16,747 nucleotides of DNA, taken from NCBI GenBank assembly GCA_023397475.1, contig JAEWUD010000004.1, forward strand, positions 1 through 16,747. The letters are read 5' to 3'. This document shows positions 1 to 6,626 of the stretch, one piece after another. This DNA comes from Bacillota bacterium (GTDB taxonomy: Bacteria > Bacillota > Clostridia > Saccharofermentanales > Saccharofermentanaceae). The translations under genes were made by a program, and so were the position numbers. Below the pieces are notes generated by a model that did not search any database, was not told the DNA's origin, and saw nothing but the letters and a program-made list of their open reading frames with translations. Position 1 is the first letter of the stretch; every line of letters begins with the position of its first letter.

Positions 1-2
1 TA

Positions 3-476
3 AATCGACCGCATGGCGGCTGTGCACCATTCGCGGCCGCCATGCACTATTTGCCCGGAATCGATGCACTATTGTCTGCGGTCAGCGTGCGCTTTTCCGG
101 CGGCATATTCACCGTGGGCCGCGACGATGTCAACTCGATCTATGTGATCCCCGGGATTCTGCCGTCCGAATATACCATCATGGACTTTATTCATTTCGGG
201 CAGGGAAGTCAGTTCTCGTTGCAGACGCTTTGGCCGCAGGTGATGGAGGTTAATCTCATGGAGTCCGCGGCGAGGCTGGAGGTGCCGGTTTTTTTCCTGC
301 AGGGACGGCATGACTATAACACGCCCTCGACGCTGGTCGAGGAATATTATGAGCTATTGGACGCGCCGTATAAGGAGCTGATCTGGTTCGAGAACAGCGG
401 TCATCACCCGATGTATGAGGAAGCGGAGCTCTATGACAGCCTCCTCATCGATAAGTTGCTGCCGCTGGCGGAGTGA
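3..476 (+). CDS. alpha/beta hydrolase, C-terminal part (5' end outside window)
   Basis: The frame is open from the left edge to the TGA at 474-476, so the gene probably starts outside the window. The protein matches the C-terminal third of alpha/beta-hydrolase-fold enzymes of the proline iminopeptidase-like type. The segment VPVFFLQGRHDYNTP carries the usual acidic residue of the catalytic triad (D in GRHD), and SGHHP carries the triad histidine. EYTIMDFIHFGQG followed by a Trp-rich helix resembles the cap/lid region of this group. The nucleophile elbow (GxSxG) is not in the window, so substrate cannot be told. The first 20 codons are low-complexity and repetitive at the DNA level. An internal ATG at 42 has no convincing ribosome binding site. 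A truncated or disrupted gene is therefore possible, but a plain partial gene is more likely. Confidence 0.7.
   Translation, partial: NRPHGGCAPFAAAMHYLPGIDALLSAVSVRFSGGIFTVGRDDVNSIYVIPGILPSEYTIMDFIHFGQGSQFSLQTLWPQVMEVNLMESAARLEVPVFFLQGRHDYNTPSTLVEEYYELLDAPYKELIWFENSGHHPMYEEAELYDSLLIDKLLPLAE
11..73. repeat. inverted repeat plus three short direct repeats at the left edge
   Basis: GCATGGCGGC (11-20) and GCCGCCATGC (36-45) are perfect reverse complements around a 15-nt loop. Overlapping them are TGCACCATT (23-31), TGCACTATT (43-51) and TGCACTATT (65-73). All lie within the open frame of the hydrolase. This could be a small expansion inside the gene or the edge of a non-coding repeat. Confidence 0.55.
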
Positions 477-574
477 AAGAAGTGCTCGTTGAGCATGCAG
501 GTACTTTCCCATTGAGCAACAAGGATTTTTCGCCAATCATGCGTGGAACCATGGTAACTTCCTCTTGCTTGCCC

Positions 575-1183
575 TTACTCCTGATCCGGCATTGACAGAT
601 CCAGTCCGCCCATGAGAGCGTTGGAGAATTCCGGGTTGGGGTCGATGATCCATTTTCCGTCTTTGTAGGACATTTCGACCGTAACCGTGCTGGTTACATA
701 GTCCTCTTCCTCTTCGATGAGTGTTATCAGGATTGACGCGATCTTCGCCGCCTGCTCTTCTTCGGTCAACTCCTCGTTGTCTTCTGACAGGAACATGTCG
801 ATAGCCGCCGCCAGGTAATCGTCGAATACCGACTGCATGTCTTTGTTGGTAATCTCCATCTCGACCGTTGCGGTTTCTTTATCCTCGGAGGCTGAGAGGA
901 TCTTATAGGAGATGTTCTTGAAAAAAGCGGCGATCTGGTCCTTCGTCAGACCACTCTCGTTCTCCGGCTGCGATTCCTCCGATTCTTCGGATCGCTCCGA
1001 TTCCTCCGCCGCGCCCAAAATTGAAGCGGTTCCCATAAACTCGCGAACTTTTACAATATCGGCGGCTTTGACGGCCTCCATCGCGTCGGTCATCGCTTGT
1101 CGGGCTGAAACTCGGGCGGGCGCACAGGAGGCGAGCGCGAGGCTCAAGATGAGCAAGAGGAGGACGGGCGAATACTTTTTCAT
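575..1183 (-). CDS. putative lipoprotein, paralog of the gene at 1301-1882
   Basis: This encodes a 202-residue protein with a type II signal peptide: MKKY, a hydrophobic stretch, and lipobox LASC with the lipidated Cys at residue 20. It should be anchored to the outer face of the membrane. Residues 60-76 form a Ser/Glu-rich acidic stretch. The rest is a compact domain with ISYKI (91-95), ITNKDM (111-116), an acidic helix around 133-160 and DGKWII (175-180) near the C terminus. That layout resembles the small cystatin-like (NTF2-like) lipoproteins of Firmicutes, such as the DUF4878/DUF5105 type; the family is an inference. AAAGGAG lies just upstream of the ATG. It shares RVSA, ITNKDM, DGKWII and the MGGL ending with its neighbour, so the two arose by duplication. 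No enzymatic residues are recognisable and function is unknown. Confidence 0.85.
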   Translation of the reverse strand: MKKYSPVLLLLILSLALASCAPARVSARQAMTDAMEAVKAADIVKVREFMGTASILGAAEESERSEESEESQPENESGLTKDQIAAFFKNISYKILSASEDKETATVEMEITNKDMQSVFDDYLAAAIDMFLSEDNEELTEEEQAAKIASILITLIEEEEDYVTSTVTVEMSYKDGKWIIDPNPEFSNALMGGLDLSMPDQE

Positions 1184-1227
1184 ATAAATCTCCTTTGGAT
1201 AGTAATGGTTTTGGTCATGTCGGGGCG

Positions 1228-1270
1228 GAGCTTTTCGAGACGGATTAAGCGACAGTTGAGCTTTTCGAGA
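1228..1270. repeat. 13-bp direct repeat in the gap between the lipoprotein genes
   Basis: GAGCTTTTCGAGA occurs at 1228-1240 and again at 1258-1270, exactly 30 bp apart, in the 117-bp gap upstream of the 575-1183 gene. A 30-bp spacing is close to three helical turns, so a paired regulator site is possible. No other gene or terminator is visible in this gap. Confidence 0.5.
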
Positions 1271-1300
1271 AGATGTGAGTGCCGAATCGATGTGTTCATG

Positions 1301-1882
1301 TTACGGGAGAATCGGTCGAAACAGGAACAGACCGCCCATAATTGCCATGTTGAAGCGCTCGCTGGATTCGATGATCCATTTACCGTCGACATAGTACATC
1401 GTAACCTCCACATTGGTGGTAACTTCATTCTTCTCCCATTCGAGCACCTCAAGCAGAACTTGCCTGGATAACTCGTCCCGTTCCTCGGCGGTCATGTAGA
1501 TATTCTCCTCCCCCAGCGTTTGCGGAAGATAGATATCCATGTATTCTTCATAAACGTCGACCATATCTTTGTTTGTGATATCAATCTCTGCTGTCGCTCC
1601 GAAAGGATTCTCATACACGTCAACAATTTCATAACTAATGTACTCGAAAATCAGCGCGAGTTCCTCTTCATCGAAGCCCTCCGGCGTCTGCGGTTCCGTG
1701 CTCAAGGGATGGCTCAGAAGCAAATCGGTATTCATATATTCCCGGATCTTATCGAAATCCCCGCTCTGAAAAGCCTCCATCTCACTGATCAGAACATCTT
1801 TGGCCGAAACGCGGGAAGCGTTGCAAGAGGTGAGCATAAGGCATGAAATGACAAGGATTACGATCGACAGTTTTCGCTTCAT
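1301..1882 (-). CDS. putative lipoprotein, paralog of the gene at 575-1183
   Basis: This encodes a 193-residue protein starting MKRK, with a hydrophobic segment and lipobox LTSC (Cys20), followed by RVSA as in its neighbour. It keeps the same landmarks: ISYEI (82-86), ITNKDM (102-107), DGKWII (166-171) and a terminal IMGGL. It lacks the Ser/Glu-rich acidic stretch of the other copy and has a shorter Pro/Thr-containing connector around residues 57-69. The TAA stop is at 1301-1303. GAGGAG sits seven bases upstream of the ATG. It is the promoter-proximal gene of a likely two-gene transcript. Function is unknown; a membrane-attached accessory or substrate-binding role is possible but unsupported. 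Confidence 0.85.
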   Translation of the reverse strand: MKRKLSIVILVISCLMLTSCNASRVSAKDVLISEMEAFQSGDFDKIREYMNTDLLLSHPLSTEPQTPEGFDEEELALIFEYISYEIVDVYENPFGATAEIDITNKDMVDVYEEYMDIYLPQTLGEENIYMTAEERDELSRQVLLEVLEWEKNEVTTNVEVTMYYVDGKWIIESSERFNMAIMGGLFLFRPILP

Positions 1883-1911
1883 AAATTCTCCTCGAAAAAA
1901 TCGCTAGTTTG

Positions 1912-1941
1912 ATTATAGGGGTAAGCAAAGGAATTCGACAA
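1912..1941 (-). promoter_or_regulatory. sigma-A-like promoter for the lipoprotein pair
   Basis: On the minus strand TTGTCG (1936-1941) is followed after 18 bp by a perfect TATAAT (1912-1917), about 30 bp upstream of the ATG at 1882. The -35 matches the consensus at four of six positions. It is the best promoter candidate in this gap. Confidence 0.6.
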
Positions 1942-2073
1942 GGGATGCTGAGGAGGGGGGGCGGTTGATTGTTTCTCGCGTGAAAGTTTTGGATCGGAGA
2001 TTCTGGATTTTGGCGGCGATAGTGGGTCGGAGATATATAACATAGAAAAGAAAACTAGGGGCATCACATAGTT

Positions 2074-2280
2074 ATACATATGAAAACCCGGGTTGGAGCT
2101 TGTTTCGTATGTGCATCAATGACAAATTACCTCTTCAGAACCGCCGGCGCACATACGAAAACCCGAGTTGGAGCCTGTTTCGTATGTGCATCAATGACGA
2201 ATAACCTCTTCAGAACCGCCGGCGCACATACGAAAACCCGAGTTGGAGCTTGTTTCGTATGTGCATCAATGACAAATAAC
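2074..2280. repeat. array A: three units of a 75-bp palindromic repeat
   Basis: Palindromic cores of 41 bp lie at 2074-2114, 2149-2189 and 2224-2264, so starts are exactly 75 bp apart. Each core is GCACATACGAAA, a 17-nt loop, then TTTCGTATGTGC; the 12-bp arms are perfect complements in units 2 and 3. Unit 1 has a decayed left arm (9 of 12 match). Each core is followed by a conserved tail close to ATCAATGACAAATAAC and then by about 18 less conserved bases. The loop of units 2 and 3 (ACCCGAGTTGGAGCCTG and a one-base variant) is the reverse complement, nearly exactly, of loops in the array at 11383-11873. The array sits in the divergent gap between the lipoprotein and DUF4214 promoters. An open frame through the repeat has no ribosome binding site. 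Confidence 0.92.
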
Positions 2281-2292
2281 GAATTAATTCGT

Positions 2293-2344
2293 CAATGATT
2301 ACCTACTTGTTGCCGATCTCCATCGATCGAGTACGTAATCATTG
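2293..2344. repeat. 10-bp perfect inverted repeat just after array A
   Basis: CAATGATTAC (2293-2302) and GTAATCATTG (2335-2344) are perfect reverse complements around 32 bases that contain ATCGATCGA. There is no T tract, so it is not a simple terminator. The left arm overlaps a TCAATGA word also found in the repeat tails. The rest of 2345-2400 shows only a small stem, AGGAA/TTCCT at 2348-2363. Confidence 0.6.
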
Positions 2345-2426
2345 AGAGGAATATGGTTTCCTACTTGCTCTCTGAAACGCTTGTCTCGTCCCGACCCACG
2401 GTTGACCCCGCCGATGGTGAGAGTTT

Positions 2427-2493
2427 TATAATGTCAAACGTTTATACATTAGAAAACAGAGCAAATACATGTTATAATGCCCCCAAAACGTTT
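2427..2493 (+). promoter_or_regulatory. promoter region of the first DUF4214 gene with two AAACGTTT palindromes
   Basis: The stretch TGTTATAAT contains a perfect extended -10 (TATAAT at 2473-2478) about 32 bp upstream of the ATG at 2511. The -35 is weak (TTAGAA, 2449-2454, 18-bp spacing), which an extended -10 can tolerate. A second TATAAT at 2427-2432 follows TTGACC (2402-2407) with a long 19-bp spacer. The palindromic octamer AAACGTTT occurs at 2436-2443 and 2486-2493, on both sides of the -10, and could be an operator pair. Confidence 0.6.
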
Positions 2494-2510
2494 CTTCGGA
2501 GGGCATCCAT

Positions 2511-4433
2511 ATGAGAATCGGCAAGTGTTTGATCGCCATGATTGTCGCAGTGTCATTGGTCGCGACCTTGAGCAATTTGCCCGTGCGCGCGGAGGAGAGT
2601 CTTCCGGGTGTCATGGGCCCACAGGTGACGCGGCAGCAAGTGACGTTGCCGACGCCCGACCAGCCGACGGGCACCACTCCGGCGTCCGACCAGCCGACGG
2701 CCACCACTCCGGCGTCCGACCTACTGACCCCTACGTTGCCGGCGCCGGAAGAAACTATCCGGCAGTCGACCGTCCCTATGTTGCCGGCGCCGCAAAGCTC
2801 TCAGACGCAGCTCACGCAAACGGCGCCGCAAACCTCTCTGTCGCAGCCCTCCGAGCCCCAAGAATCAACCGTCCTTTTGGACGCGCAGGGTCCGGACGAG
2901 ATTGTTCCGGATCTTGAAGTGCTTACTCATTATGTCAGGACGATGGACGATCTCGTCGCCGCATTGGGCGCCGGGAATGTCGCCGTTAGTTCTTCGACGA
3001 CCCTTCGTGTTATTTCGGGAATCGACACGACGCCGATGGGAGACGTTCAGATTGTTTTCGAGCAGGGGACGTATGATATTGACTTCCAAGGACATCAGGT
3101 TCGGTTGAATCGAGGGATCGTCATTAATGGTGGCTCGGTCACGCTCCGGGATTCGTCGGAGTATCCGTACGGCGGACTGACGGCGAATGTCTGGGATGCA
3201 TCGGGCGCCAACCGGTATGTCGGCGATGCCGTTCTCCAGTACGGCGGTGAGTTGACGATCGAGTCGGGATACTATTCTTCGAGTGTTTCCGCGTTGTCGG
3301 TGCAAGGCGGAACGGTGCGAATCAACGGCGGCGAGTTCGCGCAGATCTATTCGAGCAATGTCGGAGGGAAAGAGGCGGCGGAGATTCGAAGCGGGAATGC
3401 GACGATTACTGCGGGCGTTTTTCGCGGATCCTACGCGGGACTGGCGCTCTGGCGTACGTCGACGAGTGTTCCGCCGGCAACGGTCCGCATCTCGGGTGGT
3501 CTGTATTTGTCGACCGGTGAGGGCGGAGCGAATTTCGGCGGAATCTATATCGAGAACAGTTTTGACGTCGAGGGGACTCCGCATCTGTCGGATGTTCTGG
3601 CCGCAAATACGATCCTCCTGCCGGGCAATGAGAAGGCTGTATTCATGGGTATTGCTTCTGAGAGTGAAGTGATCGCGGTGCAAACGATCGGAGCGGAAGG
3701 TTTTGTCTATCGTCTCTACGCCGTAGCGTTGGGGCGCAGCCCGGACTATTACGGATATAGGAACTGGTTACTGCTGCTGAAGGATCAGGACATCACCGGA
3801 AGCCAGGCGGCGTATGGCTTCGTTTTCAGTACGGAGATGAATGAACGAAATCTCTCGGATCAGGACTTCATCGCCATTCTTTATGATGTTTTTCTTCAGA
3901 GGACGCCCGATCAGACCGGAATGAATTACTGGCTCGACGCGCTGGCGACGGGAGTGTCGAGGGAGTTTGTTTTCACGGGCTTTGCGAATTCGGCGGAGTG
4001 GAAGAGCTTGTGCGGCCGGTTCGGGATTGCGCCGGGAACGTTCGAACCGACGGAATCAAGGGACAAGAACTTTAAGGTGACGCAATTCGTCTCGCGACTG
4101 TATCGACTTTGTCTGCGCCGACCGGCGGATGTCGGCGGTCTCAATTACTGGACAGGGGATTTGATCGGCAAGACGTCCGACGGCGCGCACGTCGCATGGG
4201 GCTTCTTTTTCAGTCGCGAGATGGCGAATCGTAATCTGTCACACGGGGATTTTGTCGACCTGCTCTACCAGGTGCTTCTTGGACGCACGGCGGATGTCGG
4301 TGGCCAGGCGAACTGGGTGGCGCAATTGGAGAGCGGCACATCGCGCTATGAGATCTTCAAAGGTTTTGCGCACTCTGCGGAGTTTACCGCTATCTGCGAG
4401 AGTTACGGGATTACGCGAGGAAGCGTTGCTTGA
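2511..4433 (+). CDS. secreted beta-helix-like protein with C-terminal DUF4214 repeats, paralog 1
   Basis: This encodes a 640-residue protein. Residues 1-27 form a Sec signal peptide (MRIGK, hydrophobic core, cleavage likely after VRA). Residues 28-125 are a Pro/Thr/Gln-rich linker with a tandem ten-residue repeat (DQPTGTTPAS, then DQPTATTPAS). Residues 140-360 have regular turns of short beta strands with Gly-Gly motifs (INGGSVTLRDSS, INGGEF, ISGGLY), typical of a right-handed beta-helix. Residues 397-640 are four DUF4214-type units, with markers FVYRLY, LGRSPD, NRNLS/ERNLSDQDF, NYWLDAL, FVSRLY and LGRTADVGG. CGGAGGG precedes the ATG. No LPXTG, choline-binding or SLH anchor and no C-terminal membrane span is visible, so it is probably released or held by DUF4214 itself. 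It is first of three tandem paralogs (next starts after 48 bp). Function is unknown; adhesion or carbohydrate binding is inference. Confidence 0.88.
   Translation: MRIGKCLIAMIVAVSLVATLSNLPVRAEESLPGVMGPQVTRQQVTLPTPDQPTGTTPASDQPTATTPASDLLTPTLPAPEETIRQSTVPMLPAPQSSQTQLTQTAPQTSLSQPSEPQESTVLLDAQGPDEIVPDLEVLTHYVRTMDDLVAALGAGNVAVSSSTTLRVISGIDTTPMGDVQIVFEQGTYDIDFQGHQVRLNRGIVINGGSVTLRDSSEYPYGGLTANVWDASGANRYVGDAVLQYGGELTIESGYYSSSVSALSVQGGTVRINGGEFAQIYSSNVGGKEAAEIRSGNATITAGVFRGSYAGLALWRTSTSVPPATVRISGGLYLSTGEGGANFGGIYIENSFDVEGTPHLSDVLAANTILLPGNEKAVFMGIASESEVIAVQTIGAEGFVYRLYAVALGRSPDYYGYRNWLLLLKDQDITGSQAAYGFVFSTEMNERNLSDQDFIAILYDVFLQRTPDQTGMNYWLDALATGVSREFVFTGFANSAEWKSLCGRFGIAPGTFEPTESRDKNFKVTQFVSRLYRLCLRRPADVGGLNYWTGDLIGKTSDGAHVAWGFFFSREMANRNLSHGDFVDLLYQVLLGRTADVGGQANWVAQLESGTSRYEIFKGFAHSAEFTAICESYGITRGSVA
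2658..2717 (+). repeat. 30-bp tandem duplication in the linker of DUF4214 paralog 1
   Basis: Two adjacent 30-bp units (2658-2687 and 2688-2717) differ at one base and encode DQPTGTTPAS and DQPTATTPAS. The duplication looks recent and may vary in copy number between strains. Confidence 0.85.
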
Positions 4434-4481
4434 TTCGTTAATGACTACTAGATAGATAAACGAGATGGGGGATTCTCAGAA

Positions 4482-6320
4482 ATGAAGAACGCTAAAAGAT
4501 TCTTTTCAATCCTTGTTGCCACAGCAGTTGTAACCGGGTGCATCGGGATTCCGTTGCTGGCGGAGGAGACGGTGACAGATGAATCTGTCGCGATCGAGAC
4601 GAGCGAACAGGAGACCGTGCCTGCAGAGATGTCTTCGGGCAAAGTGACCTCCGAGCCTGCTACAGCAAGTACGGAAGAATCTGCGGCAAGCGAGACTACA
4701 TCTCAAGAATCTCATCAGAAAGAGATCATTGAGAATGAGGAGCTGACTCCATTGCCGCTATGTATAGAATCGAAGGAAAATCAGACTTCCGGGATCACGG
4801 AGAATACATCACATGAAGTTAGCAGCATGTTGGATCTGATTGTAGCATTGGGTGAAGATAATGTAACGGTGATCTCATCGACGGAGTTACGGCTTGATCG
4901 ATCCATTGATTGGACAAACCAGGCAGTAATCGAGTTTATCTCTCTGAACGAAGGAACCTATAAGATAGATTTTAACGGATATCAAATAACCTCATATGGA
5001 GACCTAGAGGTTCGCGGAGGGAATGTAACACTTCTTGACTCCAGCACGGCGAAGACAGGTGGATGGACTGCGGTTTACATTGATAATAAATTCTGTGCAA
5101 ACCAAGCAATATTACAGATTGCAGGTACATTAACTGTTTTATCCGGACGATACACATCGCATCATTGTGGAATACGTGCGACAAGTGGAACGCTTCGGAT
5201 TGAAGGAGGCGAATTTATCGGGAATGTGGATCCAGAAGGAAATAATGGTCCAGGAGTCCAAGCAACTTTTATAGAGTCATTAACAATCACAGGAGGTGTA
5301 TTTAAGGGCCCTGGAAGCGGATTGTATTTAGTTTTTAAGGATGCTGTTGATAAAGTCAGCATTTTCGGTGGCTCATTTTGGGACACTGGCAACGTAAGTA
5401 CGAGCGGCGGGATAAAAATGTTTTGTTATACCCCAGTCACTACTCTGAAACTCTCAGACATTCTTGCAGATGGAGCGATAGCTCTACCGTCTACTTCGTC
5501 AACATTGAATGAAAGTACGGAATCTTATGATTACGAGATTTTGTATACGGGAAAATCTGTAGAGATTGTTCCGACAATTGGCACGGAGGGCTTCGTCTAC
5601 CGGATGTACACTACGGCTCTCGGCAGATATCCAGACAGCAAAGGTTTCTTCGACTGGGTTGCGCGGCTCAAGAACATGGATATTACGGGTGCCGACGCTG
5701 GTTTTGCGTTCTTCTTCAGCACGGAAATGAATGACCGGAAGCTTTCCGATAAGGATTTTATCACGGTTCTCTACAACGTTTTCCTCGGGCGGGCGCCGGA
5801 TGAGACAGGCATGGCGAACTGGCTCTGTGCGCTGTCAAGCGGAATGTCGCGCCAATACGTGTTCTCGGGATTTGCCAACTCGACCGAATGGAAGAACTTG
5901 TGCGCCCGGTACGGCATCACGGCGGGATCTTGGGTTTCAACCGAGGCCAGGGATCAGAACGTTAAGATCACGGCCTTCGTATCGCGACTTTACTCGGGAT
6001 GCTTAAACCGCCCGGCCGATGTCCCCGGGCTCAACTGCTGGACGGAGATCCTGAACAAGAAGACACAGGACGGCGCGCATGTCGCGCTTGGATTCTTCTT
6101 CAGCAATGAGATGATCAACCGGAACATCTCGAATGAGGCATATGTCGAGGTGCTCTACAACGTTCTTCTCGGACGATCGGCGGACGCGACCGGTAAAGCG
6201 AGCTGGGTTGCGCAGCTCGGTGCGGGTAAGACGAGACTCGAGATTTTTAAGGGTTTCGTGCATTCCGCGGAATTTACTGCGATCTGTGAGAGTTACGGGA
6301 TTACGCGGGGAAGTATATAA
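4482..6320 (+). CDS. secreted beta-helix-like protein with C-terminal DUF4214 repeats, paralog 2
   Basis: This encodes a 612-residue protein starting MKNAKRFFSI, with a signal peptide ending near LLAEE (residue 27). Residues 28-110 are a Glu/Ser/Thr-rich linker unlike that of paralog 1. Residues 112-330 are the beta-helix-like domain (TLLDSSTAKTGGWT, TVLSGRYTS, IEGGEF, ITGGVF). Residues 369-612 hold the DUF4214 units (FVYRMY, LGRYPD, LSDKDF, LGRAPDETG, FVSRLY, LGRSADATG). The ribosome binding site is a poor GGGGG about 12 bases before the ATG. With only 48 bp after paralog 1 and no terminator, it is likely co-transcribed. The beta-helix part of the gene is clearly AT-richer than its own DUF4214 part and than the other paralogs. 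The last 45 bases resemble paralog 1, while the middle of the DUF4214 region resembles paralog 3. Confidence 0.87.
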   Translation: MKNAKRFFSILVATAVVTGCIGIPLLAEETVTDESVAIETSEQETVPAEMSSGKVTSEPATASTEESAASETTSQESHQKEIIENEELTPLPLCIESKENQTSGITENTSHEVSSMLDLIVALGEDNVTVISSTELRLDRSIDWTNQAVIEFISLNEGTYKIDFNGYQITSYGDLEVRGGNVTLLDSSTAKTGGWTAVYIDNKFCANQAILQIAGTLTVLSGRYTSHHCGIRATSGTLRIEGGEFIGNVDPEGNNGPGVQATFIESLTITGGVFKGPGSGLYLVFKDAVDKVSIFGGSFWDTGNVSTSGGIKMFCYTPVTTLKLSDILADGAIALPSTSSTLNESTESYDYEILYTGKSVEIVPTIGTEGFVYRMYTTALGRYPDSKGFFDWVARLKNMDITGADAGFAFFFSTEMNDRKLSDKDFITVLYNVFLGRAPDETGMANWLCALSSGMSRQYVFSGFANSTEWKNLCARYGITAGSWVSTEARDQNVKITAFVSRLYSGCLNRPADVPGLNCWTEILNKKTQDGAHVALGFFFSNEMINRNISNEAYVEVLYNVLLGRSADATGKASWVAQLGAGKTRLEIFKGFVHSAEFTAICESYGITRGSI

Positions 6321-6626
6321 GATCCCGGATCTATTTTAGGGTCTCAGTCAATTCGAATTGAGTCTCGTGCAAGTAGAAGGGAGCAAGATGTTTTCTTGAT
6401 GATTTGGTTTGAGAATTCTTTTCGCGAAAAGATTGATAATATCAAGAGCATAATCCTCTGTCTGATTTATATCATCTGTAGTAGAATGACTTCAAAACAC
6501 CTGCGTTCCGAGCTTGTGGGGAGCTTCCGGTCGACGCGGGCTTCGGGATCGACGCGGGGATTGATTTGTTTTTCTGTCCGAGTGTATTTTCGCAAGACAA
6601 TTTCAGACCATCGGAGGAAGACAAAT
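6320..6626. promoter_or_regulatory. palindrome-rich gap upstream of DUF4214 paralog 3
   Basis: This 306-bp gap holds four perfect palindromes: AGATCCCGGATCT (6320-6332), TCAATTCGAATTGA (6348-6361), TTTTCGCGAAAA (6419-6430) and TTGATAATATCAA (6433-6445). It also has the direct repeat TCGACGCGGG at 6531-6540 and 6549-6558. The best promoter guess is TTGATT (6561-6566) with TGTATT (6583-6588), 38 bp before the start codon; it is weak. The frame open from 6396 has no ribosome binding site and no protein-like content before the signal peptide, so this region is taken as non-coding. Confidence 0.5.

Noticed and set aside
2074..2280. Integron attC-like sites
   Set aside because: No integron core site fits (GTTGGAG in the loop lacks the final pyrimidine of GTTRRRY), there is no integrase, and no cassettes lie between units.
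2080..2298. 72-residue repeat protein on the plus strand
   Set aside because: The start codon lies within a decayed palindrome arm, there is no ribosome binding site, and the frame is a by-product of the 75-bp repeat.
6396..6626. N-terminal extension of DUF4214 paralog 3
   Set aside because: The extension precedes a complete signal peptide and has no ribosome binding site, whereas GGAGGAAG directly supports the ATG at 6627.
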